64,000 nt of DNA, taken from the NCBI GenBank assembly GCA_964023275.1, contig OZ029921.1:28131230-28195229 (forward strand). Reading direction: 5' to 3'. The notes under the pieces were generated by a model that saw only the letters and a list, made by a program, of their open reading frames with translations, did not search any database and had not been told where the DNA came from. The position numbers and the translations under genes are program-made. Positions 25,179 through 37,100 of the stretch are shown here, in pieces (positions within the stretch are counted from its first letter, which is position 1; each line of letters begins with the position of its first letter). The DNA comes from Norana najaformis (lineage: Eukaryota; Annelida; Clitellata; Crassiclitellata; Hormogastridae).

Positions 25179-25503
25179 GTAGAGGGGTATTATATGTCCG
25201 GCATGTTTACCCACATTAGAGGTGAATCACTGAAGAAGGGCTGAACTGTTTGGGTCGCGATTGAGGTCAGGTGAAAGGTCGAAGGACATAACCCAGCTGC
25301 CATGCGCTGAGGACAGATATGTTCAGCCACACAAATTAGGTCCTTCAAATAAAAGTTATATATTTAACTACATATCCATTAATGCATTTAGTCTGATACA
25401 CATGTATATATATATATGTATATTAATTATGGTATCCATAATATATCAACGTATTTATGGAATATTTTAACATTCTTTGCAATTCTGTGACTTGTATACC
25501 GCA

Positions 25504-25755
25504 AATTTAATGTACACTTTTTCTATAGCGACCCTATGGCCTCGAACCTGCTAATTTTCAAGGAATTAATCGGGTGAGATCCTTCACCACCGCTACCCAT
25601 TTAAATGGGCGCCACGCCATTTGAGTTCCCCGTGTACGGACATTGCTAACCTGAGATTAAATTTTCTTAAATATAGCCACGATCGGTATGCAAACCGGCG
25701 TCCTCGCGCTCAAAGGCCCCCTGGCGCTTTAACCAATGAAGCTAACCAGGACTAA
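25504..25755 (-). mobile_element. tRNA-derived SINE family B, copy 2, with head
   Basis: On the minus strand the head reads ttagcttcattggttaaagc (A-box-like) and ggtttgcataccg (B box). The family core (caccaccgctacccatttaa on plus) and the ctatagcgaccctatggcct tail follow. It is the most complete copy in the window. Confidence 0.7.
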
Positions 25756-26139
25756 CTATGCTGTATTCTTCAAACACGGCGTTTTATAATTCTAAAGGCG
25801 CTATATGGGTTTTGGTTCGATGATTTTTTGCGCCTTAATCTCGTTGTACTTTGAAGCATCAAACTGTTGCTTTAGAAGTTGTCACGTAATGATAAACATT
25901 TTGTAAAATTATATCTTAGAGCTGAATATTTATATTGAATTTTTAAAGACACTTTTCAGCTTTAATAATTATAATTCATAACTCATAATTATTACTGCGG
26001 CTAGCCAGGAATATGAATAAAGTTGCAATTTGATATCGGCAAATAGCTCACTAAATAAACTAAAGAACAGACAACTCACTGCACAAAACTCCTGGGCATC
26101 GAGGTGGCTGCCTATGAGGTAATAATAGGTCTACAAGCT

Positions 26140-26275
26140 GATCTGACTGACCTGACCTTATTTTCTTGCATTACCTCGCCTGACCTTATCTTGCCTGACC
26201 TTATCTTACCTGACATTACCTGACCTTATTTTGCCATACTTTTACTTACATTGCCTAACCTTACCTTACCTTGAT
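26140..26275. repeat. Degenerate CCTTA-type repeat
   Basis: Repeated cctgaccttatcttgcctga. Similar short cttaccttac text is at 10080 (inverted), 24105, 44580 and 46340. Confidence 0.65.
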
Positions 26276-27450
26276 AAATGATCATTTAAGCATATAGACA
26301 TGTATCTTCGAATGAAAGAAAGAATTATGCCGCTGTCGACGTGTTCTTTGCTTGAGTTCGACAGACGCATCGGCCTATACACGCTCCGTGAAGGGCTGAG
26401 GGACGTCTTAACAAACAAAGCTCATAAACATGTTCCGATGAAACTCAACAGATAAATCCACGGTGCTGGATCAGGAAGAAGCTACAACAGACAGACGAAT
26501 CACTGAGGATGTACAGACTTTGTAAAAAAATCCACAGGAATAACATAATCCTCTTTGTCTACAAAAAGGACGGCGGAAGATATAAAGGTGAAGTTAGCCA
26601 AAAGGAAGGGGAGGTCGAAGGGGAGAGAGGGAGAGGAAGAAAAGAGGAGGAAGGATAAAATATTGCGAGGTTTCCAAAGTGTATTGCTCTTCTTTAGTCG
26701 TCCCTGAAACAAACGATGTGCTAACTAATGAAGTTGGCCTATGGAAGATGATGAATTCAGTCATGGACGCCACCTAACGATGTTGTCGGAAATAAATCGG
26801 ATGCGTAATTACTCGACCTCGGCTTACCTTCGTCGTGCTATCTATGCGCTGATGCATATTATAAGAGATAATGTATGGCATGAGATATGTTGATGCCTAC
26901 TTCAAGATTCCTCTCGCCTCTGTGCATCTAAGTGGGTAATATAACAGCATTCATATCAGACATCCATGCGTGAATGTATGGCATGAGGCCTGCTCTGCAT
27001 GATCTGCCATGGGTGAATATATGTTATCAGATAGAATTCTGTATGATATCATGTGATATCACTGAATATATGATATTAAATTACATTGTCTGATCGTATG
27101 TGAATTACTTGCTAACTTGTTTGGCACATCCTGTGCTATCAATAAGAGCAGCATGTTGCAGCAACATTTTCTGGAATAGAAATAAGTATTCCGCTACTTA
27201 GTCAGCGGGTTTTTGGAAAAGCCCATGATTGCGAAATTTCAGGAGGCCGCCCTAATCCAGTTTGTACTGATCTGCTGCCTTGGCGGGAGAAGGCCTATAT
27301 AAGCGAAGATTTTGTAGAAGAGCGCATAAAGGTTTGTAGCACTAGTCTGGCGTGTGCTAAGTGTCATTAGTCAAGTTAACGCTACGCTACGAATCGGGCA
27401 AGTCGACGGTTCGAAGGCCCCTCATTGACAACTCTGAAAGATCGTCGAAA

Positions 27451-27502
27451 ATATGTAAGTATGTATGTATGTATATATGTATGTATCTATGCATGTATAC
27501 AG
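27451..27502. repeat. (TATG)n microsatellite
   Basis: gtatgtatgtatgtatatat. Confidence 0.85.
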
Positions 27503-28086
27503 GATCTTAGCGCCTTTAAGTTGCAGTGCAGATGTGCCCAGTGTGAAACTCTCAACGACCCGTAAGGCATATTTCAGATTAAGCACAGACTAATCACGAA
27601 GAACAACTCGATAATCATTATCGTGGCTGCACATAAGCGCTACTACTCGACATACTTTGGTTCACATCTATAATTAGCCACGATCGTTAGCGAGGCCTGT
27701 GCCACCTGAGAACCAGACAGAAACCATCGGAATCCTCATTTAGACGCAATTCCCCTCACCGCTTTTGGTTCTCGGCTTCTGAGATTATCTGACTGCGTTA
27801 AGCACCGGTCCTATAGATATACGTCTTGCATTACCCAAACAGCCGCACGAGTTCTATTACCAAGTGCATATATTCCCTATTGTGCACACGCGTACAGCTA
27901 GTTAAACTGTCGGTTCTGCTTTTCCCTTTAAAATAACGTGGCCAGGAAGGCAATGCCCAGTGGCGTGTTAAGAAACTGCCGGAGGGAGAGAGGAATAGGC
28001 ATTAATTTCTGTCATGGAAACCACGGCGAAGGGACTCCGTTGCCATTGCAACCTACATGTATGTCGAACTGTTTAAAAGTAAAATT

Positions 28087-28290
28087 GTAATTGTAAATGT
28101 AATCGTAATTTGAGATTTATAAAGCGCCTCTTAGAGGATAGAATCAACAAAGGTGCTTCCGACCCGAAAAAGTAAAATCACTGTTGAAGAGTACAGTCTT
28201 CAGGCGCCTGCGGAACACTGAGAGGGGGAGAGAAAGGAGCTCAAGTCGCAGATCTCGAAAATGTGCATGTTTGATAACTCAGTAAGTGGT
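28087..28290. repeat. tatagcgc-type dispersed repeat
   Basis: gtaatcgtaatttgagattt and ataaagcgcctcttagagga, nearly identical over about 60 bp to 60781-60840, followed by more diverged text. Confidence 0.55.
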
Positions 28291-28384
28291 TTTGCAGTGA
28301 ACTGCTTTGCACAGATAGACTATGAACAGAATTTTTGGAAAGTGTGGAAAAGTCATACTCATTTATTTTGTTATTTAAAGTATA

Positions 28385-28505
28385 AATTCATTTATTTATT
28401 TACTTATGGCACTTATTACGCGTGTAGTCAGTAAATCTGAATCTGAGGCGACAATGTATGTCTACTATAGGGGTCAAGGCAGGGTCATGCGAAAACCAGA
28501 GTAAA
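28385..28505 (+). repeat. Dispersed repeat E, copy 2
   Basis: tttatttatttacttatggc, agtcagtaaatctgaatctg and ctataggggtcaaggcaggg. Partner of the 12 kb copy. Confidence 0.5.
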
Positions 28506-28509
28506 ACAG

Positions 28510-29239
28510 TGGCTCTATATAAATATTACAATGGCTTGATCATGAATGAATTTTAGTCTTTGGTGGCTATGTGCCACCGTTTTAGACATAAAGTTTCTAA
28601 AAGCAAAGTACTGATGCTGCTGCCCACAGCTAGACATTTTCGTGTGATTTCGACGAAAGACAGCGTTGCTTTTTAGCTGCAGTTCTAATGCTACTAGACA
28701 GTTTATGCTAGTATGGGTGTTTGTACAGTACAACCATACTCCACACAATGTCAGTAATGTCTGCAGCTGCTTGACATTTCTTCCGCTTTATTGCTAAAAT
28801 ACGTGTGTAATATATATTCGTGCGCTTAATATATATCCCTGTATCAACACATGGTTCCTATCTATCTCATCCAGCGATTCCGATTATAAAAACATCGATA
28901 TCAGAAGCACATGCTACCGGCAGTAGCAGCACATGCGAGCCACGCGTGACTATATTAGCCGCGAGCTATGGATATTCATATATAGGAATATCAATAATCT
29001 CCAGACGCATGCCGTATTTTTAGAGTAAACATTGTAGTTTAGACAACGAGTGTGATTTAAAAGTTTAGTTTATGACTGTGTCATTGCATGTGCTGGTGAT
29101 TATTTGCCTATCCCCGGACGAGCCCCCATTTGCGCATCCATCGATCTAATGTTGAGCAAAAGCCACTGCTCAAAATGCTTTTTCACCATATGGTGCTTCT
29201 TTCGAAGGTCCTTTTATTCTTTTATTGTATAGATAGAAG
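28510..29239. other. No gene seen
   Basis: Spacer without recognised features. Confidence 0.5.
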
Positions 29240-29515
29240 CAGAGGCAGAGAAGGAGAGAGAGAGAGACCTCGATAAAAAAGGCAGAATGACCGATAGAGA
29301 CAGAGGCAGAGAAACACAGAGGTAAAGAAGAAGAGACAGATGCCGAGAGAGAGACAGAGAGAGAGAGAGACAGAGAAAGAGACACAGAGAGAGAGAGGGG
29401 CAGAGAACATATGGTAAAGAACACATGTGAAATAGAGACTCAGACAGAGACAGAAGCTGACTGTGAAATAGAGACAGATGCAGGGAGACAAAGACACTAA
29501 CAGAAAGACACAGGC
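29240..29515. repeat. GA/GACA-rich tract
   Basis: gagagagagagac and gacagagaca runs. Confidence 0.85.
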
Positions 29516-30044
29516 AAAGTATTCAAGAAGTTACGTTAACCTGTAACCTTGTAGTCAATTTATCTTGTAGTTTCATAAACTTGCAGTCACGAAGTCTTGC
29601 AGTCTCGTGTACACAAAGTCAATTGTTCTCAAGGCTGAAATGCCACAGTCTTACACAGGCAGAGACAGAGAAAATTTGGATTAATAGAGGAAGGAGAAAG
29701 CGAAACCTGTCACGCAATCGTTAATTCAAAAAGTAAGACGAATTCCTGGCGGAACTTAAGTTCATTGTTATTTTTAGGCAAGTTTATTTTTGGATAATTA
29801 AATAGTATATCAGTCGCACACATGGATACGAAATGCTGGAAAAGGCCTCGTGAATAGAGCGATAAGGGCAGCTATGTGTAAACAACAGATCGAGGTGTAA
29901 GATCGGAAACAGACGCACGCACATACACAAACACGTGCATCCAGAACGTGCACATATACGCAAGAGGTCTGTAAAAGCCCCACTTCATTCAAGTTCGACC
30001 ACAATTTCCCAGCAATCGAGCACTCAAACTCAAGTACATGTACA

Positions 30045-30185
30045 ATATACATTTATATATACACATATGTGCATATGCATGTGTATATATATATAGGTAA
30101 ATGTATACAGCTTTTGACCTGTATATATATGTATATGTGTATATGTATATATGTATATGTTCACATACACGTGTATACATATATC
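30045..30185. repeat. TA/TG/CA microsatellite cluster
   Basis: Alternating atatata, gtgtata and tatgtatat. Confidence 0.75.
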
Positions 30186-30489
30186 TGTGGATATAAATGA
30201 AGGTCGTGGGGAAGTGGTTCTGTTCTTCTGGTAGCTTTGTCTGATGACTTGGCTAGATGTCAGGAGTGGCGCGGAGATGTGTGGGGAGGTGTTGAGGAAT
30301 AAAATGGGTGGGGGTTGTTGGCGGATGTCTGTTATCGGCGTTTGGCGTTGGGTGCCCTGCAGAGGAAAGAAGGAAGGGCTTCCGCGGAATAGAAGGCGGC
30401 AATCTGGTCTTTGTATTAGCGGCGATCGAATCTTGAAGAGCATTTACAAGACGATGCCCATTACAACATAAGACAAAGAACGAGAGAGT

Positions 30490-30760
30490 ACGACAGACAG
30501 ATAGACAGACAGACAGACAGAAAGAAAGACAGCCAGGCAGGCAGGTAGGCAGGTAGGCAGGTAAGTAGTCAGGAAGGCATACAGATAGACAGGCAGGAAG
30601 GCATACATACATACATACATACATACAGACAGACAGGCAGGGAAGTAGACAGGAAGGCATACGGACAGACAGACTGAAAGGCAGACAGGCAAGAAGGCAT
30701 ACAGACAGACAAGACAGACAGGCAGGCAGTAAGGCAGACAGATAGACAGACATATGGGAT
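30490..30760. repeat. GACA/GGCA/ATAC compound tetramer tract
   Basis: gacagacagaca, aggcaggtaggc and catacatacatac blocks. Confidence 0.9.
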
Positions 30761-31364
30761 GAGGTATACTTGAAATGCTGAGTGTAGAAGAAATTTGAAA
30801 GAGGAGATAGACAGACAGACACAGAGAAAGGTAGTGACAATCACCGAAACAGCCAACCTGCACACTGATTCAAGAGTGAAGTAGGCAGAGAAGAGGGTGA
30901 AGGCGGGATGAGCAATTGCAACCAGGTGCCACACGAGATAAGAGTCAATTTATTTAGCGCCTCAATAGTACGTCACTTAGAAACCAGACCTCCTGTGCTG
31001 AAGACGAGAAAGCTCTTAAAGTGGGAAGAACAGACAACAGTTGTTCCAATGGGATAAATATTTAGGCTATATCTCTAGCAAAATATTCATAATATGCGAA
31101 CCAATTCGTACACAAAATATTCATATACGATATGACGTCAATCTTCTGGTTTTACTTCGTCTGTTTCTCTGTTCGTTTAGTTGTTTCTTTCTGTATTCGT
31201 CTGCACGTTTGTTGGTCGCTTCTTTCAGTCATACTTTTGTTCATTGGTTCAGCGTTCATTCATTTATCTGTTCATTCGTTCAGCAATTCGTCTGCATATA
31301 CACCGGTGTGTTCGTTCGTTCGTTCGTTCTCTCACTTAAGACTGAAAACATTTCTTGTCCAGAA

Positions 31365-31598
31365 ATCTTATCCTGATTCTCTCTCTTCTCAGTGTCTTTC
31401 TTCTCGCTTCAATTTCAAACACCATCCACCGTAGCCGTCCCACTGTATGACTGACTGACTCCTGGATCTTGACCTGGAACCGAACCCTTTTGCCTATCGA
31501 TTTTTTTTTGACTGAGCGCCTGTGAATAAGCTGGTTCCCGCGACTTAGCTTTCGTTGGGCTCTGTAGAAATCTCGAGATTACGGTTACGATTCATTCA
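31365..31598. repeat. Dispersed repeat family A, copy 2
   Basis: Same order of landmarks as the 5.6 kb copy: aaacaccatccaccgtagcc, ctggatcttgacctggaacc and gcttatt-equivalent aataagctggttcccgcg. Its end runs straight into the 32-bp satellite, which may have grown from its tail. Confidence 0.65.
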
Positions 31599-32310
31599 TT
31601 CTTTCGTTAGTTAGTTCATTCGTTCATTCATTCTTTCGTTCGTTAGTTCATTCGTTCGTTCGTTAGTTCATTCGTTCATTCATTCTTTCGTTCGTTAGTT
31701 CATTCGTTCATTCATTCTTTCGTTCGTTAGTTCATTCGTTCATTCATTCTTTCGTTCGTTAGTTCATTCGTTCATTCATTCTTTCGTTCGTTAGTTCATT
31801 CGTTCATTCATTCTTTCGTTCGTTAGTTCATTCGTTCATTCATTCTTTCGTTCGTTAGTTCATTCGTTCATTCATTCTTTCGTTCGTTAGTTCATTCGTT
31901 CATTCATTCTTTCGTTCGTTAGTTCATTCGTTCATTCATTCTTTCGTTCGTTAGTTCATTCGTTCATTCATTCGTTAGTTCGTTAGTTCATTCGTTCATT
32001 CATTCTTTCGTTCGTTAGTTCATTCGTTCATTCATTCTTTCGTTCGTTAGTTCATTCGTTCATTCATTCTTTCGTTCGTTAGTTCATTCGTTCGTTAGTT
32101 CATTCGTTCATTCATTCTTTCGTTCGTTAGTTCATTCGTTCATTCATTCTTTCGTTCGTTAGTTCATTCGTTCATTCATTCTTTCGTTCGTTAGTTCATT
32201 CGTTCATTCATTCTTTCGTTCGTTAGTTCATTCGTTCATTCATTCTTTCGTTCGTTAGTTCATTCGTTCATTCATTCTTTCGTTCGTTAGTTCATTCGTT
32301 CATTCATCCA
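31583..32310. repeat. Higher-order 32-bp satellite built from TTNN tetramers
   Basis: About 22 copies of a 32-bp unit made of eight tetramers in the fixed order ttcg ttag ttca ttcg ttca ttca ttct ttcg. A few units have lost or swapped blocks (near 31970-31990 and 32090). It arose from a simple TTCG/TTCA tract, then amplified as a 32-mer. Confidence 0.9.
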
Positions 32311-32579
32311 CCTGGGTATTCTTTTCCAACGCGGTTCACCGCGTCCATTTGTTTCCCCTTCGTTCTGTGGTCCGAGAATAAATATTGATGTTGATATGTA
32401 GAAGGAACTGGAGGATACGTGGATCGGTCGCTGTGAGCGTGTGTGTGTGCGTGTATGAATATAAACAGATGAATTCGGTTGCTGTTGATGCTGATGCCGC
32501 AGTTGCAGCAGCTGAAATAATTTCTGCGATCGCCAGATGAAGATCGACTCCGATTACTCAACTTCTCGTCTATCGACGT

Positions 32580-32910
32580 AATCGAATCCTCGCGGTCGCT
32601 AGGTGGCGCGGCCGGCCGTCACGTGACCCGGTCGACGATTCCATATTTCTTATGATGCCAGAGGTGATGGGAAGGAGATTTTTGCATCGGGTGGGATCAG
32701 GTTAAGGTTACTGATCTATCGTTTTAGCTGAATTTCTGATAAGAGCTTTAGTATTTTCTTGCTGTCGAAGCAAGGGAAAGGATGTTTGGTTGTTGATTGC
32801 TGTCATTGTGCATTTAATTCAATTCTATAAATTTTGTTGAAAGAAATGATTGCTTTAGTTTAGCTTGTACTTGTACTAGATTTAAAGAACACTTACGTCC
32901 AAGATGGCGA
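32580..32910. promoter_or_regulatory. Possible promoter-like island (CACGTG and YY1-type motifs)
   Basis: Palindromic GTCACGTGAC at 32618-32627 in a short CpG-rich patch (gtggcgcggccggccg), and AAGATGGCG at 32901-32909. No adjacent coding exon is visible, so this is weak. Confidence 0.25.
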
Positions 32911-32939
32911 TCAAGCATGCAGTTAAACAGTGCAATCTA

Positions 32940-33023
32940 AGATGACATGACATGTAATGACATGACATGCCATGCCATAACATAAAGTAACATAGCATAG
33001 CATAACATAAGATAACATAACAT
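32940..33023. repeat. CATAA/CATGA pentamer tract
   Basis: gacatgacatgc then agcatagcataacataa. The same style occurs at 33200-33260 and 51600. Confidence 0.75.
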
Positions 33024-33192
33024 AGATTTCAATCTCGGGCTAGCCCGTTCCGTACGCGGGGGCTTAAATGGCGTGGCACCCATTCAATCGGGCAGCGATG
33101 GTGAAGGCTCTCACCTATTAATTCAATTAAAAATTAGCAGGGTCAAGGTCATATACAGTCGCTATAGAAAAACGTGCACATTTACATTGTAA
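33024..33192 (+). mobile_element. tRNA-derived SINE family B, copy 3, truncated
   Basis: Has ctcgggctagcccgttccgt, aatggcgtggcacccattca and tcgctatagaaaaacgtgca. The tRNA head is missing. A CATAA-type pentamer tract lies directly to its left. Confidence 0.65.
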
Positions 33193-33571
33193 CACCACCG
33201 AAACCAGCACAGCACAGCTCAGCAAAACACAGCAGAACACACCTTAAACAACATAACATAACAAGGGTTTTAAGTGGTTCAGCAAACTTCATATTTCTTA
33301 GAATCACATTGCATTTTACGATGCATAGTCCTGATATAGCCAGTTTAATCTAACTTCCTTTTAAAAGCTACCGTATCGTCCACTGAGGCCATGATGATCT
33401 ATATTCCAGAGCAGTACTATTACGATCTATGGCGAACCAAGAAGGTCGATCCAGGTCACAGAGGTGAAAGGCCAACTGTTCTTATCCTCTTTCAGAGTTA
33501 GGAAGTCGTGTTCATATGCCATAACAATACATATTTGCAACAACAACACGAGTATTAGCCAACTACTCCGC

Positions 33572-33665
33572 TGCTGTACTCAGGTGGCGCCAGTCCCAAG
33601 ACTGGGTAAAGGAGGAGGACGATGCTAATCATCTTCCTTATAACTTAGGGTTGTTACGAACTAAC
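33572..33665 (+). mobile_element. RTE-tail-like repeat, copy 3
   Basis: ggcgccagtcccaagactgg and gtaaaggaggaggacgatgc. More diverged than the 16.9 and 44.8 kb copies. Confidence 0.5.
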
Positions 33666-33669
33666 CAAC

Positions 33670-35439
33670 TAGCGAATGAATAGGCAAAGCAAAGCAAAAC
33701 AGTGCAAATCTAAATGCCTGAATCTTAATTCACCTTAGTCGCCTAAAGCAATTAACTAACTAATCGGGACGTGTTAACGCACATCCAAAGTCAGTGAAAA
33801 GTGACAATGGCATTTCCAGACAGCATTTCTGACTTGACGCAGCGCTCATGAATAAGTTCGTGTACTGCGCTGAGCTTTAGAGTAGCGCTTCAGAAATTTC
33901 CGAGTTTACGATTACGCGCGCATACGATTGTATAAACTTACCCCAATTTGCCGAAACCCACTTAGCCCACCCGCCCTTCCTACTCTTTCCCCTCATCTAA
34001 TGGAGTAAATAAGTTTGCTTTGGTGGTGAAAGCTTTACAGCACGTCGACCGCCCACTGCGTCTGTTGCTTCAATTAATGAACAACTGAGATGGTTGAACA
34101 TTACAGGATGGATACAAGTAGCTGGCTATTTATGAGGCGCCTTTTAAGCAACCTCACAAAGGCCCTGTAATTATTATATCAAAGGAGATATGATGAAACG
34201 GTGAATTTCTCCAGGCCGAAATTGCAATGATTGGCTGTGGGAAACGATTCTTTCCCTGTCTTGTGCACTTGTGCTCTTTCCTCTGGAATACCTCTCTACA
34301 TAAGACGATCCGAGTGCGATGGCAGCGGGATCTCGGGACGGGGTTGCGGTTGAGGGGAGAGAGGCCGTGGTAGAGACTGGCAGTCCTTTGCTGCTACGGT
34401 AATCAGCCAAATTGTTTCTGCTATGTCGAAAGGAGGATAGGAGGGGTTTGTGAAACAGCGCACCTCGCAAGCGGAATAGTTGATAACAGCGAACTTATTT
34501 ACTCTGATCGTCGTAATCGTAATCGTAATCCCGAGGTTTTTACAGTACCCAACGAAAGCCACGTCATGGGGACCAGCTTATTCACAGGCGCTCAGTCAAA
34601 ACAAAATGGATAGGCAAAAAGGGTTTGGTTCCAGGTCAAGACCCAAAAGTCGGGCAGAGATACAGCGTGGCAGCTACGTGGGTGATGTTTGGGATTGATC
34701 ATCTATTAGATTATTACTTACCTTACGGTGATGTATTATGTAATCGCTATACGCGGGTGCACTGCTATTATTCCGTGACTGCACACGTTTCTGATAATTG
34801 ACGTATATATTAATATATGTTGCGATTAAACTGGAAGTTAAATAATTTGTTTAATTGTGATTTTATTTACTGTTGTTTAAGCGAGCTATTTAAAAACAGA
34901 AATGTTTTCATCAAGAATATTTTTCTACAGAAGTCAACGTAATTTTTGTTCCTGAGAGTTTACACTTACCTCCGGCATAAATAATAATAATTATTATTAT
35001 TATTATCTCACCCAGATAATAAAACCCAATATGTTATTGTTAATGTTGCAAAGTGGTGGTGGTGTTGTAGGTGATTTAGATGTTCCTGGTTGTCTGTGGT
35101 GATATCCGGTGTGTAGTCGTGGCTAACGAATCGTCTGGAATTCGATGAATCAGATTCAGAAACTGATCTCTTCAGTTCGGTTTGTCGATGGGTGCGTTCA
35201 CGCGAGTGCAGTCGGCGAGTGGTCTAATCATAGCGCTAGATAAATCCAATGCTTGTTTGTTTAATCAGGCGAGACACGGTACGTGTTTCCCTATAATTGA
35301 AAACTTTCCAGCGTGCATGAGAAAAAATGTTATTTCTAGAGCAGACGGACTCACGGACACACCAGACATTTGCACACGGACAGAGAGACATACGGATATA
35401 TGCACAGCCGCAGACAGACAGATAATGTTCATACTTACA
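33670..35439. other. No gene seen apart from repeat pieces
   Basis: Contains the inverted family A repeat and its related tail (gcgcttcagaaatttccgag, 33886). Otherwise anonymous. Confidence 0.5.
34508..34672. repeat. Dispersed repeat family A, copy 3, inverted and partial
   Basis: Opposite orientation: tcgtaatcgtaatcccgagg, gtacccaacgaaagccacgt, ggaccagcttattcacaggc and ggttccaggtcaagacccaa. Confidence 0.6.
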
Positions 35440-35835
35440 TTCGTGCGAACATACATACATACATACACACATACATACATACAGACAGACAGACATACAT
35501 ACATACAGACAGACACGCAGACATACACACATACATACATACATTCAGACAACCATGCACACATACATATATACATACATACATTCATTCATACATTCAT
35601 ACATGCATACATTCAGACAGACAGACAGAAAGACAGACAGACAGATAGACAGACAGATAGACATATACACATACATATATACATACAGACATACATACAT
35701 ATATACATACATACATACATACATAGACAGACAGACACGCAGACATACACACATATATGCATACATTCAGACACTCATACACACATACATATAGACATAC
35801 ATACAAACATTCAGACAGACAGACAGACAGCTCCA
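35440..35835. repeat. (ACAT)n/(ACAG)n compound tract, about 400 bp
   Basis: Long catacatacatac and cagacagacag blocks. The long open frames across it are artefacts. Confidence 0.95.
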
Positions 35836-36282
35836 CAGATGTGGTTCAGCTACCCGCTGCTGTAGGGCCGAATGCATATTTATTTTTAACTGGGATGCAC
35901 GCGCTTAAAACCCTCCCCACGTCTGCGTTTCTAGTTGGGGGAAAAACAGATGGAAGGGCGAAGGTCTTTTCCCCGCAGCGATTTGTGGCACGTTACTGCA
36001 GAGGAGAAAGGGGTATCCATGAAAACCGAAACTCTTGTTTGCGTACGAAATGAAGCCGGTCGGTGAAATCCATCGCTAGATTAACGCTGCTTTACGACTG
36101 AAAAGATCTCACGGCGTGAAACTAATGAAATATGGCGATCGACTGAACGGGAGATCAAAATTCGTTCATTACCGGAAATTTAGAGGAGATTTTATGAAAT
36201 AAACGGAATCGCAACGATCTCTGAAATTAGAAACACGCACAAGTCGACTCCCCCAACGGCAGCCAACTGCAGGAACTGAGGA

Positions 36283-36362
36283 AACCTGACTACCATTTTT
36301 GGCTATCAAGTTACCAGAGATATTTATGATGTATGTTATTCTGACTGTTTCTAATCGCACGC
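36283..36362 (-). repeat. Dispersed repeat D, copy 1
   Basis: Its reverse complement matches 41893-41975 with about three mismatches in 75 bp (gcgattagaaacagtcagaa, catacatcataaatatctct). Family unknown. Confidence 0.6.
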
Positions 36363-37037
36363 AAAACACACTCAGTGTGCAAATGAGATATAGGCATAGG
36401 CCTAAAGTAAAACATAGAGCTGGTAAGACGGAAACTGAAACAGAGTGGAAGGGAGATGCGATTAATCTTTAACAAAGTATTCCATTTACATTGACGCATT
36501 TAAAACGTGAGCAGCTTGCAGTGACGTATTTAGAGTGAAAGTGAGTTGAATTAGCATACGTCTATTTACCAAAACACCCCTCGCTTGGTAGGCCTACTGA
36601 TGTTATTAGATACACAAAATCCAACTTTTCCGATCGGCAGCATGCGTGCAATTGTTCAAAATCCAACTTATTGAATCAATTTTAATTGTGAGTCACCAGA
36701 CTGTTTCAACCAACCATGCTTTAATGATAAAAATATTTGATTCCAACAGATACCAACGTTACATTGGCTCCTGTTTGCTGAAGTTTTACAATTTAAAAAG
36801 TGCAAGTCAGTAATACGAGAAAAACATGGACTCATTGTGTATGTGAATAAAATTTAATGCAACTGGGTGATAATACACCAACACACACCACCACCAAACC
36901 GTTCTTGAACATTATCCTGGGGCCATCTACATATAAAACGTTTTGCCAGACCACATCACTAATCTACCATCAAAAAGCCAGTGCAAAACACATACGAACG
37001 TCATTTGCATGAAAATCATGAAAGGAATGCAAGTACG

Positions 37038-37100
37038 TTGTTGTAAAACTGTTCATTCATGTTGTTAAACTGTTCATTCATGTTGTTAAACTGTTCATTC
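37038..37100. repeat. 21-bp unit repeated three times
   Basis: Unit gttgttaaactgttcattca (plus one base). Confidence 0.9.

Larger units (their letters stand above)
25760..28086. other. No gene seen
   Basis: Spacer with a CCTTA-type tract and a TATG microsatellite. No coding exon recognised. Confidence 0.5.

Noticed and set aside
31583-32310. CRISPR-like array of 32-bp repeats
   Set aside because: Units are contiguous with no unique spacers; this is a tetramer-derived satellite in animal DNA.
35182-35865. 227-codon frame and its many overlapping partners
   Set aside because: Almost wholly translated ACAT/ACAG tetramers (Thr-His-Ile-Tyr); low-complexity artefact.
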